Shown: positions 1 through 8,247, numbered from the stretch's first letter. The stretch: DNA of 64,000 nt from Amycolatopsis alba DSM 44262 (GCF_000384215.1 NZ_KB913032.1:2373665-2437664), one strand, 5' to 3'. Program-made: numbers and translations. The notes: generated from the letters alone by a model not told the origin.

Positions 1-288
1 CGGCTCTTCGGCGGCGAGGATCTTCAGCAGGAACGGCAGCCTGCCGCCCCAGCGGCCGGCGCAGCTGGTGCCCAGCTGGCCGACCGGATCGGCTTCGACG
101 AGCTCCAGCAGGCTCCGCTCGGTGCCGTCCGGGCCGATGACGTGGGACGGGTCGCCGGGGTGGGCGCCCATCCACAGTTCCGCTTCCGGATGTGGCGCCG
201 GCACCGGACGCCCCAGCAGCTCGGGGATCGTCGTTCTGGACCCCCACGCGTAGGGCCGCACGGCATTGCGCAGCAGCTCCACTGTCAC
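1..288 (-). CDS. manA: Mannose-6-phosphate isomerase, class I (N-terminal part, runs off the window)
   Basis: This is the N-terminal 96 codons of a type I phosphomannose isomerase, which interconverts fructose-6-phosphate and mannose-6-phosphate and feeds GDP-mannose synthesis. The translation begins VTVELLRNAVRPYAWGS and continues with AELWMGAHPGDPS and GGRLPFLLKILAAEEP, the characteristic start of this family. I chose the GTG at 288 because GAGGAG lies 5 nt upstream; a second GTG at 282 is possible. The gene is last in the operon after the TobH-like gene, which fits its use with the manB phosphomannomutase upstream. The C-terminal half lies outside the window. Confidence 0.9.
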   Translation of the reverse strand, partial: MTVELLRNAVRPYAWGSRTTIPELLGRPVPAPHPEAELWMGAHPGDPSHVIGPDGTERSLLELVEADPVGQLGTSCAGRWGGRLPFLLKILAAEEP

Positions 289-352
289 CTCAACTCCTCG
301 CCGGGCACGGGTTGTTTGTGCCGGCCCTCATGTCTTACGTCGCGCGCGGGGC

Positions 353-1444
353 TCACGCCGTTGCAGGCGTGTACCTCCCGGCGCCGCCGATGCTGCCGAC
401 GGCCAGCCCGAGATAGACCGCGGCCAGTTCGAAACGCAGCGCGAGAACGGCGGCACGCACGATCTCGTCCGTTTCGATCTCTTCGGCCGGGGCGATCACA
501 TCCGCGCCGGGCAGCAGGTCTTCCGCCTGATAGCGAGCCGCCTCGGTGGCGGGCCCCGTCCGGACCGAGAGGAGCAACACCCTCGGCGTCGAGCCCGCCC
601 CTTCCTCAGGGTCCGCGAAGATATCGCGTTCCACGCCACCGGACAACGCCGCCCGCCGCAAGGCGGGCCTGGCCAGTGCCTGGCGGTAGTCCTCCACGTC
701 ACAGACGACGGCCGCGTGGGCGGCGAACGCGTGGGCCGCGTGTTCGCCGACGGCGACCGCGACCGGGTCCAGCCCCCACAGCAGCGGCTGGCGCTCGGCC
801 AGTTTCAGCGCCAGCGCCTTGGCCGGGTTCGCGAACGACTCCCTGGCCAGGTAGTCCTTCTCGGCTTCCGCGTCGAGCTGGTCGGCGAGCTGCTCCAGGT
901 CGGCCACGAGCAGGCCGAGGGCGTTCGCGGTGAGCAGGGCCGCGGCGAGCCCGCGAGGGAAGGCCATCTCCGGCGGAACCGGGAGCCTCGGCGCGAGCAG
1001 CAGGCCCTTGCCCGCGACGGAGGCCGCGACCGGGCCTTCGGCGGGCGCGGACAGCACGACCGTCGCCCCGAACCGGGCGGCGCGCTCCAGCGAAGCGGCC
1101 AGCTCGCGGTCACCGGCGTCGTCGGTGTGCGCGAAGACGACGTCGAGCGCGCCGATCCAGCTCGGCACGACCTCGGCGACGACCACCGGCACCGGGCACG
1201 ACGGGGTCAGGAGCGCGGCGACCAGCCGGGTCAGCGTCCGGCTGACACCGGGCCGGTCGATCAGCACGAGCGAGCGCGGGCGCCCGACGTCCAGGCGATC
1301 GCTCAGCTCGAGTTCGGCCGCGGCCTCGGCGGTCGCCCGGACCTGGGCGCCCGCCATCGCGGCGGCACGGAGAAGCCCCGCGGTGTCGGCCTCGGCCAGC
1401 CTCGCGGGATCGTCGAACAGGGAATCGTCAGGGACCGTCGGCAT
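353..1444 (-). CDS. TobH-like SIS-domain protein (phosphosugar isomerase-like)
   Basis: A protein of about 363 residues resembling the actinobacterial TobH/Rv3256c-type proteins, which carry a sugar-isomerase (SIS) fold and always sit between manB and manA. Visible features are an alanine-rich Rossmann-like core with RSLVLIDRPG and a second half containing NALGLLVADLEQLADQLD. The reaction is not established; a role with phosphorylated sugars is inferred from fold and neighbourhood. The open frame extends upstream to 1507, but ATG 1444 (MPTVPDDSLFDD) is preferred since it overlaps the end of the upstream Trm112-like gene by only 17 nt, which suggests translational coupling. Confidence 0.8.
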   Translation of the reverse strand: MPTVPDDSLFDDPARLAEADTAGLLRAAAMAGAQVRATAEAAAELELSDRLDVGRPRSLVLIDRPGVSRTLTRLVAALLTPSCPVPVVVAEVVPSWIGALDVVFAHTDDAGDRELAASLERAARFGATVVLSAPAEGPVAASVAGKGLLLAPRLPVPPEMAFPRGLAAALLTANALGLLVADLEQLADQLDAEAEKDYLARESFANPAKALALKLAERQPLLWGLDPVAVAVGEHAAHAFAAHAAVVCDVEDYRQALARPALRRAALSGGVERDIFADPEEGAGSTPRVLLLSVRTGPATEAARYQAEDLLPGADVIAPAEEIETDEIVRAAVLALRFELAAVYLGLAVGSIGGAGRYTPATA

Positions 1445-1649
1445 GGGCGCCATCCGGGGTCGTCGGCTCGGTGGCTTCGTCCAGCAACAGTACCGGGATT
1501 CCATCACGGACCGGATACACGCGACCGCACTCCGTGCAGGTCAGCGCGTCGGCCTCCGGATCGGCCGTCGTACCCGTGCGCAGTGGCGCGTGATCGGGGG
1601 ACGGGCAGGCCAGGATCTCCAGCAACTGTGCGTCAAACGTGACGGCCAT
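1428..1649 (-). CDS. Trm112-like zinc-ribbon small protein
   Basis: A 73-residue protein with the typical Trm112/YcaR pattern: LLEILACPSPDH near residue 10, then LTCTECGRVYPVRDGIPVLL. The family pairs a Cys-containing half with a hydrophobic C-terminal strand. In bacteria these small proteins are often found in envelope-sugar operons; in eukaryotes Trm112 activates methyltransferases. The cellular partner here is unknown. ATG 1649 has AGGGAG just upstream. The gene follows manB by about 50 nt and overlaps the start of the TobH-like gene. Confidence 0.85.
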   Translation of the reverse strand: MAVTFDAQLLEILACPSPDHAPLRTGTTADPEADALTCTECGRVYPVRDGIPVLLLDEATEPTTPDGAHADGP

Positions 1650-1701
1650 GACTACTCCCTACCTGTGGGACATCTCTATGTGTGTTTTCACGACACATTC
1701 G

Positions 1702-3057
1702 TTACCCACGGACAATCGCCAATACGTCTTCGGTCAGCGCCCGGACGGCCTCGGCGTCGGCCGCCTCGACGTTCAGGCGGAGCAGCGGCTCGGTGTTGGA
1801 CGGGCGCAGGTTGAACCAGCCGCCGCCGGGAAGCTGCACGGTGAGCCCGTCCAGTTCGTCGATCTCGACGCCGTCGCGCGCGCCGAAGGCGTCCTTGACC
1901 GCCATCATGCGCGCGACCTGGTCGTCGACGGTCGAGTTGATCTCGCCGGAGGCCGCGTAGCGCGAGTACTCCGCCGTCAGCTCGGACAGCGGGCCCGTCT
2001 GCTCACCGAGGGCCGCGAGGACGTGCAGCGCGGCCAGCATGCCGGTGTCGGCGCGCCAGAAGTCGCGGAAGTAGTAGTGCGCCGAGTGCTCGCCGCCGAA
2101 GATCGCACCCGTCTTGGCCATCTCGGCCTTGATGAACGAGTGCCCGACCCTGGTGCGCACCGGCTTGCCGCCGTGCTCGGCGACGATCTCCGGGACACCC
2201 TTCGACGTGATCAGGTTGTGGATGATGGTGCCGCCCGGCTCCTTCTCCAGCTCACGGATCGCGACCAGCGCGGTGATCGCGCTCGGCGACACCGGCTCGC
2301 CGCGCTCGTCGACGACGAAGCAGCGGTCCGCGTCGCCGTCGAAGGCCAGGCCCGCGTCGGCGCCTTCCTCGCGCACCTTCGCCTGGAGGTCGACGATGTT
2401 CTTCGGGTCGAGCGGGTTGGCTTCGTGGTTCGGGAAGTTTCCGTCGAGTTCGAAGTACATCGGCACGACCTCGATGGGCAGGCCCGCGAAGACGGTCGGG
2501 ACGGTGTAGCCGCCCATGCCGTTGCCCGCGTCGACGACGACCTTCAGCGAGCGGTTGCCCGACAGGTCGACGAGCTTGCGCAGGTACGCCGCGTAGTCCG
2601 CGAGGACGTCCTTCTCGGTCACCGAACCGCGCTGGCAGACGAAGGCGGGGACACCCTGCTCGACGGTGTCGCGGATCTCCGCGAGACCGGAGTCCTGGCC
2701 GACCGGGGCGGCTCCCGAGCGGCACAGCTTGATGCCGTTGTACTGCGCCGGGTTGTGGCTGGCGGTGAACATGGCGCCCGGCAGGTTCAGCGACCCGGAC
2801 GCGAAGTACAGCTGGTCGGTGCTGGCGAGGCCGATCGTCACGACGTCGAGGCCCTGCGAAGTCACGCCGTCGGCGAACGCGGCGGACAGCTCGGGCGAGG
2901 AGTCGCGCATGTCGTGGCCGATCACGACGGAGTCGGACTCCGGCTTGATCAGCAGGGCGAACGCCGAGCCGAGGTCGCGTACGAGGGCCGCGTCCAGCTG
3001 CTCACCGACAACACCACGAATGTCGTAGGCCTTCACGATGCCCGAAAGGTCTGGCAC
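1702..3057 (-). CDS. manB: Phosphomannomutase/phosphoglucomutase
   Basis: A full-length (451 residues) alpha-D-phosphohexomutase that converts mannose-6-phosphate to mannose-1-phosphate for GDP-mannose, the donor for mannolipids and glycoproteins. The catalytic phosphoserine is Ser100 in TASHNP, the magnesium loop is DGDADR at 240-245, the sugar-binding loop is GEHSAHYYF, and the phosphate loop is RPSNTEPLLRL near the C-terminus. All four domains are intact. The neighbours (DUF3499, Trm112-like, TobH-like, manA) match the manB-manA arrangement known in mycobacteria, so assignment is firm; the split between mannose and glucose substrates is not resolved by sequence. Confidence 0.95.
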   Translation of the reverse strand: MPDLSGIVKAYDIRGVVGEQLDAALVRDLGSAFALLIKPESDSVVIGHDMRDSSPELSAAFADGVTSQGLDVVTIGLASTDQLYFASGSLNLPGAMFTASHNPAQYNGIKLCRSGAAPVGQDSGLAEIRDTVEQGVPAFVCQRGSVTEKDVLADYAAYLRKLVDLSGNRSLKVVVDAGNGMGGYTVPTVFAGLPIEVVPMYFELDGNFPNHEANPLDPKNIVDLQAKVREEGADAGLAFDGDADRCFVVDERGEPVSPSAITALVAIRELEKEPGGTIIHNLITSKGVPEIVAEHGGKPVRTRVGHSFIKAEMAKTGAIFGGEHSAHYYFRDFWRADTGMLAALHVLAALGEQTGPLSELTAEYSRYAASGEINSTVDDQVARMMAVKDAFGARDGVEIDELDGLTVQLPGGGWFNLRPSNTEPLLRLNVEAADAEAVRALTEDVLAIVRG

Positions 3058-3129
3058 GCCTGCTCCCCGCCGATAGTCTCGTTACAACGCCCTCTGGCGC
3101 GCTCGAAAGCCTACCGGCGGGCCCTCGCG

Positions 3130-3483
3130 TCAGGCTCGGCCGGGCAGGACGCGCAGATGGCCGCGCCTGCCGGAGGGACCCTCGGGTTCGGGGTCCGGCG
3201 CGGGCTTGTCCGAGCGGCCCGCTTCGCGGACTGCCTCGGCCAGCGCGGTCAGCTCGTCGGCGGACGGGTCTGGGGCGGCGAAGGCGCCCTCGTGCCGGAC
3301 GACTTCCCAGCCCTTGGGCACGGTGAGCCGGAGGGCGTGGGCTTCGCAGAGGTCATAGGAGTGCGGCTCGCTCGCGGTGGCCAGCGGCCCCACTACGGCT
3401 GTCGAATCGCTATAGGCATACGTGAGCGTGGCGACAGCGGGTTCGAGACAACCCGTTCGCGAACACTTTCGTACGCTCCGCAC
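3130..3483 (-). CDS. DUF3499 domain protein
   Basis: A small (117-residue) actinobacterial protein of unknown function with the DUF3499 signature: VRSVRKCSRTGCLEPAVATLTYAY at the start, then a second Cys and two His in YDLCEAHALRL. The CxxxxC...CEAH spacing suggests a zinc ribbon. The C-terminal 35 residues are Pro/Glu rich and look disordered. The start is uncertain: the family normally begins at the RSVRRCSRTGC motif, so GTG 3483 is chosen, but an in-frame GTG at 3528 adds 15 residues. It heads the manB operon and is divergent from the zincin-like gene, the same order as Rv3258c/Rv3259 in mycobacteria. Confidence 0.8.
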   Translation of the reverse strand: MRSVRKCSRTGCLEPAVATLTYAYSDSTAVVGPLATASEPHSYDLCEAHALRLTVPKGWEVVRHEGAFAAPDPSADELTALAEAVREAGRSDKPAPDPEPEGPSGRRGHLRVLPGRA

Positions 3484-3563
3484 GATCGAGAACGATAGCG
3501 CGTCCTCGGCCAGGTGTACCGGCGACACGCGCTTCGACTCGCCGAGCGCGTACCCTTCGGATC

Positions 3564-4031
3564 GTGGCGACGGCTCGTGATTCCCGACAGCGACGGCGGA
3601 TGCGCCGGGACCGGCACGGCCGGGGCCTGCGCGGAGCGCTGTATCCGTCGACCCTTCCCGCCGCCGCTAGCAGGGCAGAGAGGTTCGACGCGCTGGTTTT
3701 GGACGCGCTCGAACCGATCGAAGCGCGGTGGCGGCACGAGCTGACGAAGCTCGACGTCGCCGTCGACGACGTCCCCGAAGTTCGCTCGGATGGCGCACCG
3801 GCCGGAGTGGACGGCGTGTTGCACGACGGCGCCGTCCCGCTCTCGCGGCTCGTGCCCGCCGGCGTCGACCGCGCCGGCCTCCCGACGCGCGCCCGCATCG
3901 TCCTCTACCGCCGCCCCCTCGAAGCACGCGCGAAGGACCCCGGCGAACTCGCGGAACTCGTCCACGACGTCCTCGTGGAACAGGTGGCGGGCTACCTCGG
4001 CGTCGAACCCGACGTCATCGAAGGCGACTAG
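3564..4031 (+). CDS. Metallopeptidase (zincin)-family protein with degenerate active site
   Basis: A 155-residue protein of the DUF1025/minimal zincin family, equivalent in position to mycobacterial Rv3259. The family fold is recognisable in RFDALVLDALEPIEARW and in LPTRARIVLYRRPLEARA. The expected HExxH zinc motif falls near residues 138-142, where the sequence reads V-E-Q-V-A: the glutamate is kept and both histidines are gone. It is therefore probably not a zinc peptidase. The first 25 residues are very Arg-rich. GTG 3564 is the only reasonable start. The gene is divergent from DUF3499 with about 80 nt between the starts. Confidence 0.75.
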   Translation: MATARDSRQRRRMRRDRHGRGLRGALYPSTLPAAASRAERFDALVLDALEPIEARWRHELTKLDVAVDDVPEVRSDGAPAGVDGVLHDGAVPLSRLVPAGVDRAGLPTRARIVLYRRPLEARAKDPGELAELVHDVLVEQVAGYLGVEPDVIEGD

Positions 4032-4150
4032 CCACCCTCTCCCCTCCCGCCCCAGCCCTGACCCAGCCCCCGCCCGTCCCTGGGGGGGCGTCCCCAGCCC
4101 AGTGTATCGCCGGGCACCGACGGGACCTGCGGAAACGGTGCCGGAGCCCC

Positions 4151-4186
4151 GAGTTGTCCACAAGGGGATTGGGCTGTGGACAACTC
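4151..4186. promoter_or_regulatory. Inverted pair of perfect DnaA boxes
   Basis: The boxes TTGTCCACA at 4154-4162 and its reverse complement TGTGGACAA at 4175-4183 lie inside a perfect 12-bp inverted repeat (arms 4151-4162 and 4175-4186). TTGTCCACA is the preferred DnaA box in high-GC actinobacteria. There is no dnaA, dnaN or further cluster of boxes, so this is not an origin; a DnaA-titration or regulatory site is possible. Confidence 0.6.
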
Positions 4187-4207
4187 CAGTGCGGGCCAGG
4201 CGCGAAG

Positions 4208-4230
4208 GTTCCCGATGTCGCATCGGGAAC
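4208..4230. repeat. Short hairpin (10-bp stem)
   Basis: The arms GTTCCCGATG and CATCGGGAAC form a perfect 10-bp stem with a 3-nt loop. It may act as a terminator for the zincin-like gene, but there is no T-tract. Confidence 0.55.
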
Positions 4231-4249
4231 ACCCCAGCAGGGATCTGAG

Positions 4250-4272
4250 GTCCCGAGCGTGGCGCTCGGGAC
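4250..4272. repeat. Short hairpin (10-bp stem)
   Basis: The arms GTCCCGAGCG and CGCTCGGGAC form a perfect 10-bp stem with a 3-nt loop, the same architecture and size as the hairpin 42 nt upstream but with a different stem sequence. Confidence 0.55.
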
Positions 4273-4312
4273 ATGAGGAGCGACCGAAACCCCGGAGCAC
4301 CCGAGTCCGAAC

Positions 4313-4365
4313 GTCCTGAAGGTCGCCTTTGAGACGTTGAACGTCTCAAAGGCGACCTTCAGGAC
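4313..4365. repeat. Long perfect palindrome (26-bp arms)
   Basis: The arms at 4313-4338 and 4340-4365 are perfectly complementary, separated by one base. The left arm begins GTCCTGAAGGTCGCCTTTGA. It lies just past the end of the minus-strand glycosyltransferase, where a bidirectional terminator would be expected, but it is much longer than a typical terminator and has no T-run. It is one of a set of intergenic palindromes in this window. Confidence 0.8.
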
Positions 4366-4407
4366 ACACCCGAGGCACCCGAGCCCCGCGGGCAACCCGA
4401 AACCCCG

Positions 4408-7400
4408 CTAGAGGGTGGGGCGCCGCCGCGTGGGTACAGCGGTCAGCAGCGTGAACAGCACCGCCGCCACCTGAGCCAGCAGCAGAAGGTTCCGCGTGGT
4501 CCCCTGATGCTCCACCACCACCTCCGAAGGCGCGGGCGGCACCGAGACCGCCACCTGATGCCCCCACGCCCGCACGATCGGCACCGCCTTGCCGTCCACG
4601 CTCGCCTGCCAGCCCGCCTCGAACTCCGCGGCCAGCACGAGCAGCCGCCCGGTCGGCCCTTCCGAGACCCGCACCCGCACGTCCGGCAGCCCGGCCTGCA
4701 CCGGCGCCACCCCCGGCGACGCACCCGGCGCGCCCTTCCCGGTCACCGCCGCCTGCGCCAGTTCCGGTGAGATCAACGCCACCTGCCCACCGGCGGGCAG
4801 CAAACGGAGCACGGGACGCCCGTCGGAGGTCGGCGCCGCCGGAGCGACCAGATCACGCGCGAGTGCGACGAAAGCACCACCATCGGCGCCACTGGGCAGC
4901 ACGACGTACAGCGCCCCCGAAGCCAACGCCGCCGCGAAGGCCTGCTTGACCGCGTCCGGCGAGCCTTGCAGCAGGTCCCGGCGCCACGAGGCCAGCCGGT
5001 CGGCGCTGCCCGGTGTCGGCGCGAGTTCGTCGTCGCCGTAGAACGGCAACCGCCCGCCGGTCTGCCGCACCGGCTCGGCCGAAGAACCCACCGCCAGCAC
5101 CGAGCGTCCGGTCGCGGCCAGCTCCGCCGAGATCTCCGGAGCCAGCGACGGCCGCTCACCCGACCGCAACGGGCCTTCCCGTCCGCCGACGACCGCACCG
5201 GTCGCCAGCGCCAGCAGCACGAGCACCCCGGCAACGGCGGTGACCTTCGTCAGCCACGGCGCGGGCTCGACACTCGTCCCGCCACGCTGCCAGGTGGCCA
5301 GCACCGTCCACAGCAACCCCGCGCCGATCACCAGCAGCGGCACCCCGGCGTACCCGGTCGCGTGCGCGCCGCCCGACATCGGCGTCACCGCCACGAACCG
5401 CACCGCCACGAGTCCGAGCACACCCAGCACGACGACCGCGACACCGCCGCCCGCGCCCTTCGACGGCCGCACCACCAGCGCGACGATCGCGGCCGCGACC
5501 AGCGCCACCCCGATCGGCCACGCGCCGGGACCACCGGGGTCCAGCCCGGCGAGATCGGCACCGGACGCGGCCGTGGTACCACCGCCGAGCCCGTGCAGCA
5601 ACAGTTCCGGATGCCGCAGCAGCACACTCGGCCACGGCAGCAGCAGCGCCAGCGGCAGGAAGACCACGATGCCCACCGACGCGATCCGCCGCGCGAGCCC
5701 GGTCGGCGACGGCAGCACCACGAACCCGATCACCAGCCCGACCACCGCCAGCGCGTGCGCCAGCGGCGAGAAGGCGCCGATCAGCGCCAGCCCGATCGCG
5801 CTCAGCGCGGAAACATGCAGCCACCGCGAGTCCGCGCGGACCAGCAGCCCCACGATGCCCGCGATCACCGGCGGCAGCAGCAGATGCACGACGACGACGT
5901 CGAGCCGTCCTTGCGCGACCGAAGCGGTGGCCGCCGGAAGCACGCCGTACGCAGCCGCGACAACGGCGCGAACCCAGCGTCGCACGCGAAGGCGCCGAGT
6001 GGCCGCGTACGCGCTCAGGGCGGCGAGAGGGATGTCGCCGATCAGCAGGATCGCGACCAGCGCCGCCGGCCCGCCGATCGGGGCGAAAATCGCGCCGAGG
6101 GTGCCCAGCACCGGCAGGGTCGCGGGCGCGGGACTCGCCGTCCCGCCCGCGATCGCGTGCCACGGCGCGAGATACGACGCCCAGATCTCGCCGAGCCCGC
6201 CGACGGGCAGCAGCTTCCCGCCGAAGAGGTCCAGCCCGAGCCGGGAACCGTTGACGGCGAACGCGAGCGCCGTCAGCACGACCAGCATGAGCACCGGCGG
6301 GGCGAGCACGGTCGCCCCGAGCACCCGTTTCCGGTCGACCTCGACGAACACGAGTTCCGGTTCCGGCCGTCGCCCACCGTCCCGCGGCACCGGTGACGGT
6401 TTCGGCCCGCTCGCCGTGGGCTTCTCGGGGACCGCGACCGCGACGACCGCGCTGGGCCGCCGCAGGCCAGTCCCCCGCGAGCCGACCCCGCGCATCGCCC
6501 CGGCGGGCAGCGCACCGGGACCGACGGGGCGGTCTTGCCCGGCTTCCAGTGCCTCCGGCGGGATCCAAGCCCCTGCCTGATCCGCGCTCTCCGGCACGGT
6601 CCCGAGGGCGAAGTCCCGTTCGACACCGCGCCGGACGAGGCCGACGACACCGGCGCGGACCGCGTTGCGCACCCGCGTCATCCGCCCGGTGAACAGGCCT
6701 CGGACATCGCCCGGCCGGTCGGTCTTCCGGCGTCCGGCACGGGCCGCGCGCAACCCGCCACGACCGCGCAGCAGGTACCAGGCCGCCGCGAGTTCCGCGC
6801 CCGCTTCGCCGGTGCGCCGCAGCAGGAGGAAGGCGAGCGCCCGCAGCGCCGCGAAGACCGGGATTCGAAAAAGACCGAACCAAAAGGACAGCGGGGAGCA
6901 ATTGACGAGGAACACCCGGAGCCCGTGCGCGCGGTTCGCCGCCGCCAGTGAAAGGCCGAGCGCGGCCGGTTCCCGCTGTCCAGTGCTGAGCGCGCGGGCA
7001 TGCCGGAGCCGGGCCGACGGTACCGAAAGCACCCGGCCACCCGCGGCGTTGGCGCGCCAGCCGAAGTCGAGATCCTCGCGCAGCAAGGGAAATCCGGGGT
7101 CGTAGCCGCCGAGATCGTGCCAGGTTTCCCGGCGCACCAGCGATCCCGCGCTCGGCACCGCGAGCACCGCGGTGTCGTTCTCGTCGGGTGAGATCTGCTG
7201 CCGGTGGCCGATGGCGTCCGTCGACAGCCCCGCTTCGACGATGAGCCGCGGGTCGCTCCAGTCCACCGCGAGCGGACCGAGCACCGTCGCCGCGGACTCG
7301 TTTTCGGCCGCTGCCAACAGGTTCTCGAGACAGTCCGGCTCCGGTGCGCAATCGTCGTGCAGCAGCCAGAGCCAGCCGCCGGGATCACCCCAGCGTTCGA

Positions 7401-7698
7401 CGGCGTGCTCGACGGCCTCACCGATGGCCGCGCCGAAGCCGACTTCACTCGAAAGCGTGAGGATTCCGTCAAGAACCGGAGCTTCGGCGGCGACGCCTTC
7501 AGAGGCGGCCGCTTCAGCGAGGATCTTCGCCGTCCGGTCGGTGGACCCGGTGTCGACGGCGAGCACGTGCCGCGGCCGGACACCGCTGCGCCGCAGCGCG
7601 GAAAGCGCCAGTGGCAACCAGTTCTCGCCGTTGTGACAGACCACAATGGCCAGAACGGGGGCCGTGCGCGGCACAGCTGACGCGGCGGTGCGAGACAA
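4408..7698 (-). CDS. Large membrane protein with N-terminal family 2 glycosyltransferase domain
   Basis: A 1096-residue protein. Residues 1-290 form a GT-A glycosyltransferase: VDTGSTD at 48-54, a metal-binding WLLHDD at 111-116 and a GGYDPGFPLLREDLDFGWR acceptor region. After a Pro/Arg-rich linker, residues from about 450 onward contain roughly a dozen hydrophobic segments, followed by an extracytoplasmic C-terminal region and a last membrane segment. It probably transfers or polymerises a sugar on a lipid carrier at the membrane; substrate unknown. The start is TTG 7698, supported by TGGAG 6-7 nt upstream; GTG 7674 is an alternative. Similar proteins lie next to whiB2 in many actinobacteria. 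Confidence 0.8.
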   Translation of the reverse strand: MSRTAASAVPRTAPVLAIVVCHNGENWLPLALSALRRSGVRPRHVLAVDTGSTDRTAKILAEAAASEGVAAEAPVLDGILTLSSEVGFGAAIGEAVEHAVERWGDPGGWLWLLHDDCAPEPDCLENLLAAAENESAATVLGPLAVDWSDPRLIVEAGLSTDAIGHRQQISPDENDTAVLAVPSAGSLVRRETWHDLGGYDPGFPLLREDLDFGWRANAAGGRVLSVPSARLRHARALSTGQREPAALGLSLAAANRAHGLRVFLVNCSPLSFWFGLFRIPVFAALRALAFLLLRRTGEAGAELAAAWYLLRGRGGLRAARAGRRKTDRPGDVRGLFTGRMTRVRNAVRAGVVGLVRRGVERDFALGTVPESADQAGAWIPPEALEAGQDRPVGPGALPAGAMRGVGSRGTGLRRPSAVVAVAVPEKPTASGPKPSPVPRDGGRRPEPELVFVEVDRKRVLGATVLAPPVLMLVVLTALAFAVNGSRLGLDLFGGKLLPVGGLGEIWASYLAPWHAIAGGTASPAPATLPVLGTLGAIFAPIGGPAALVAILLIGDIPLAALSAYAATRRLRVRRWVRAVVAAAYGVLPAATASVAQGRLDVVVVHLLLPPVIAGIVGLLVRADSRWLHVSALSAIGLALIGAFSPLAHALAVVGLVIGFVVLPSPTGLARRIASVGIVVFLPLALLLPWPSVLLRHPELLLHGLGGGTTAASGADLAGLDPGGPGAWPIGVALVAAAIVALVVRPSKGAGGGVAVVVLGVLGLVAVRFVAVTPMSGGAHATGYAGVPLLVIGAGLLWTVLATWQRGGTSVEPAPWLTKVTAVAGVLVLLALATGAVVGGREGPLRSGERPSLAPEISAELAATGRSVLAVGSSAEPVRQTGGRLPFYGDDELAPTPGSADRLASWRRDLLQGSPDAVKQAFAAALASGALYVVLPSGADGGAFVALARDLVAPAAPTSDGRPVLRLLPAGGQVALISPELAQAAVTGKGAPGASPGVAPVQAGLPDVRVRVSEGPTGRLLVLAAEFEAGWQASVDGKAVPIVRAWGHQVAVSVPPAPSEVVVEHQGTTRNLLLLAQVAAVLFTLLTAVPTRRRPTL

Positions 7699-7776
7699 CG
7701 GGCACTCCAGAGGTGGCGGCGAAGTCGACTGCCGCCACCCTACGACGCGACCCTGTCACCCGTTGGTGGCCCCACT

Positions 7777-7815
7777 GTGTGGAACAAGACAAGACCGTGT
7801 GGAACAAGACAAGAC
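7777..7815. repeat. Tandem direct repeat, 19 bp x 2
   Basis: GTGTGGAACAAGACAAGAC occurs at 7777-7795 and again, identical, at 7797-7815 (period 20). It lies between whiB2 and the start of the glycosyltransferase gene, about 80 nt upstream of that start, where a tandem operator would sit. On the minus strand each unit reads GTCTTGTCTTGTTCCACAC. No regulator is identified. Confidence 0.75.
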
Positions 7816-7863
7816 GCGGGCAGGAAGCGATCTCCGGCGCACTGGGGGTGCCGGAGATCGCCG

Positions 7864-8247
7864 TCACACAGCTCGCTTTTTCAGTTTCCTACGCTCGCGT
7901 TCGGAGAGCCCGCCCCAAATACCGAACCGCTCGTCATGCGCGAGGGCGTACTCGAGGCACTCGTCCTTGACCTCGCAACCGAGGCAGATCCGCTTGGCTT
8001 CGCGGGTGGAGCCGCCCTTCTCGGGGAAGAACGCCTCCGGGTCCGTCTGCGCGCAGAGGGCCCGTTCCTGCCAGTCCTGCTCTTCCGCGGAGGCATCGTC
8101 GAAAAGCTCGGTGAGATCGCCCAGTTGCTGCTCCGGGACCTCACCCCAACCCACGACTTGCCCCCATTCCCTTCCATCTGCTTCCAACCGCACGTCCGCC
8201 TCCTCGCTGTCCACGCACTCCCCAGGCTGGCGGTGTTGAAACACCAT
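7864..8247 (-). CDS. whiB2: WhiB2/WhmD-type iron-sulfur transcriptional regulator
   Basis: A 127-residue WhiB protein that binds a [4Fe-4S] cluster through Cys65, Cys88, Cys91 and Cys97 (C-x22-C-x2-C-x5-C). The GIWGG turn at 109-113 and the basic tail RRKLKKRAV complete the family layout. The WhiB2/WhmD class, essential for septation and sporulation in streptomycetes and mycobacteria, is recognised by the PEAFFPEKGGSTREAK stretch and by its position next to the manB region. ATG 8247 is chosen since GGAAGGGGG lies upstream; the frame is open to 8280 without a ribosome binding site. Confidence 0.9.
   Translation of the reverse strand: MVFQHRQPGECVDSEEADVRLEADGREWGQVVGWGEVPEQQLGDLTELFDDASAEEQDWQERALCAQTDPEAFFPEKGGSTREAKRICLGCEVKDECLEYALAHDERFGIWGGLSERERRKLKKRAV

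Larger units (their letters stand above)
4032..4407. other. Gene-free interval with DnaA-box pair and three hairpins
   Basis: No supported gene lies in these 376 bases between the convergent zincin-like gene and the glycosyltransferase. The interval holds an inverted pair of TTGTCCACA boxes (4151-4186), two short hairpins (4208-4230 and 4250-4272) and one 26-bp perfect palindrome (4313-4365). The rest is GC-rich sequence with no recognisable feature. Confidence 0.8.

Noticed and set aside
266..1642. Long plus-strand frame opposite manA, TobH-like and Trm112-like genes
   Set aside because: It is antisense to three recognised genes, has no family motifs, and is rich in Arg, Gly and Pro, as expected for the shadow of GC-rich genes.
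4151..4186. Chromosomal replication origin
   Set aside because: Only two DnaA boxes are present, and there is no dnaA, dnaN, AT-rich unwinding element or further cluster.
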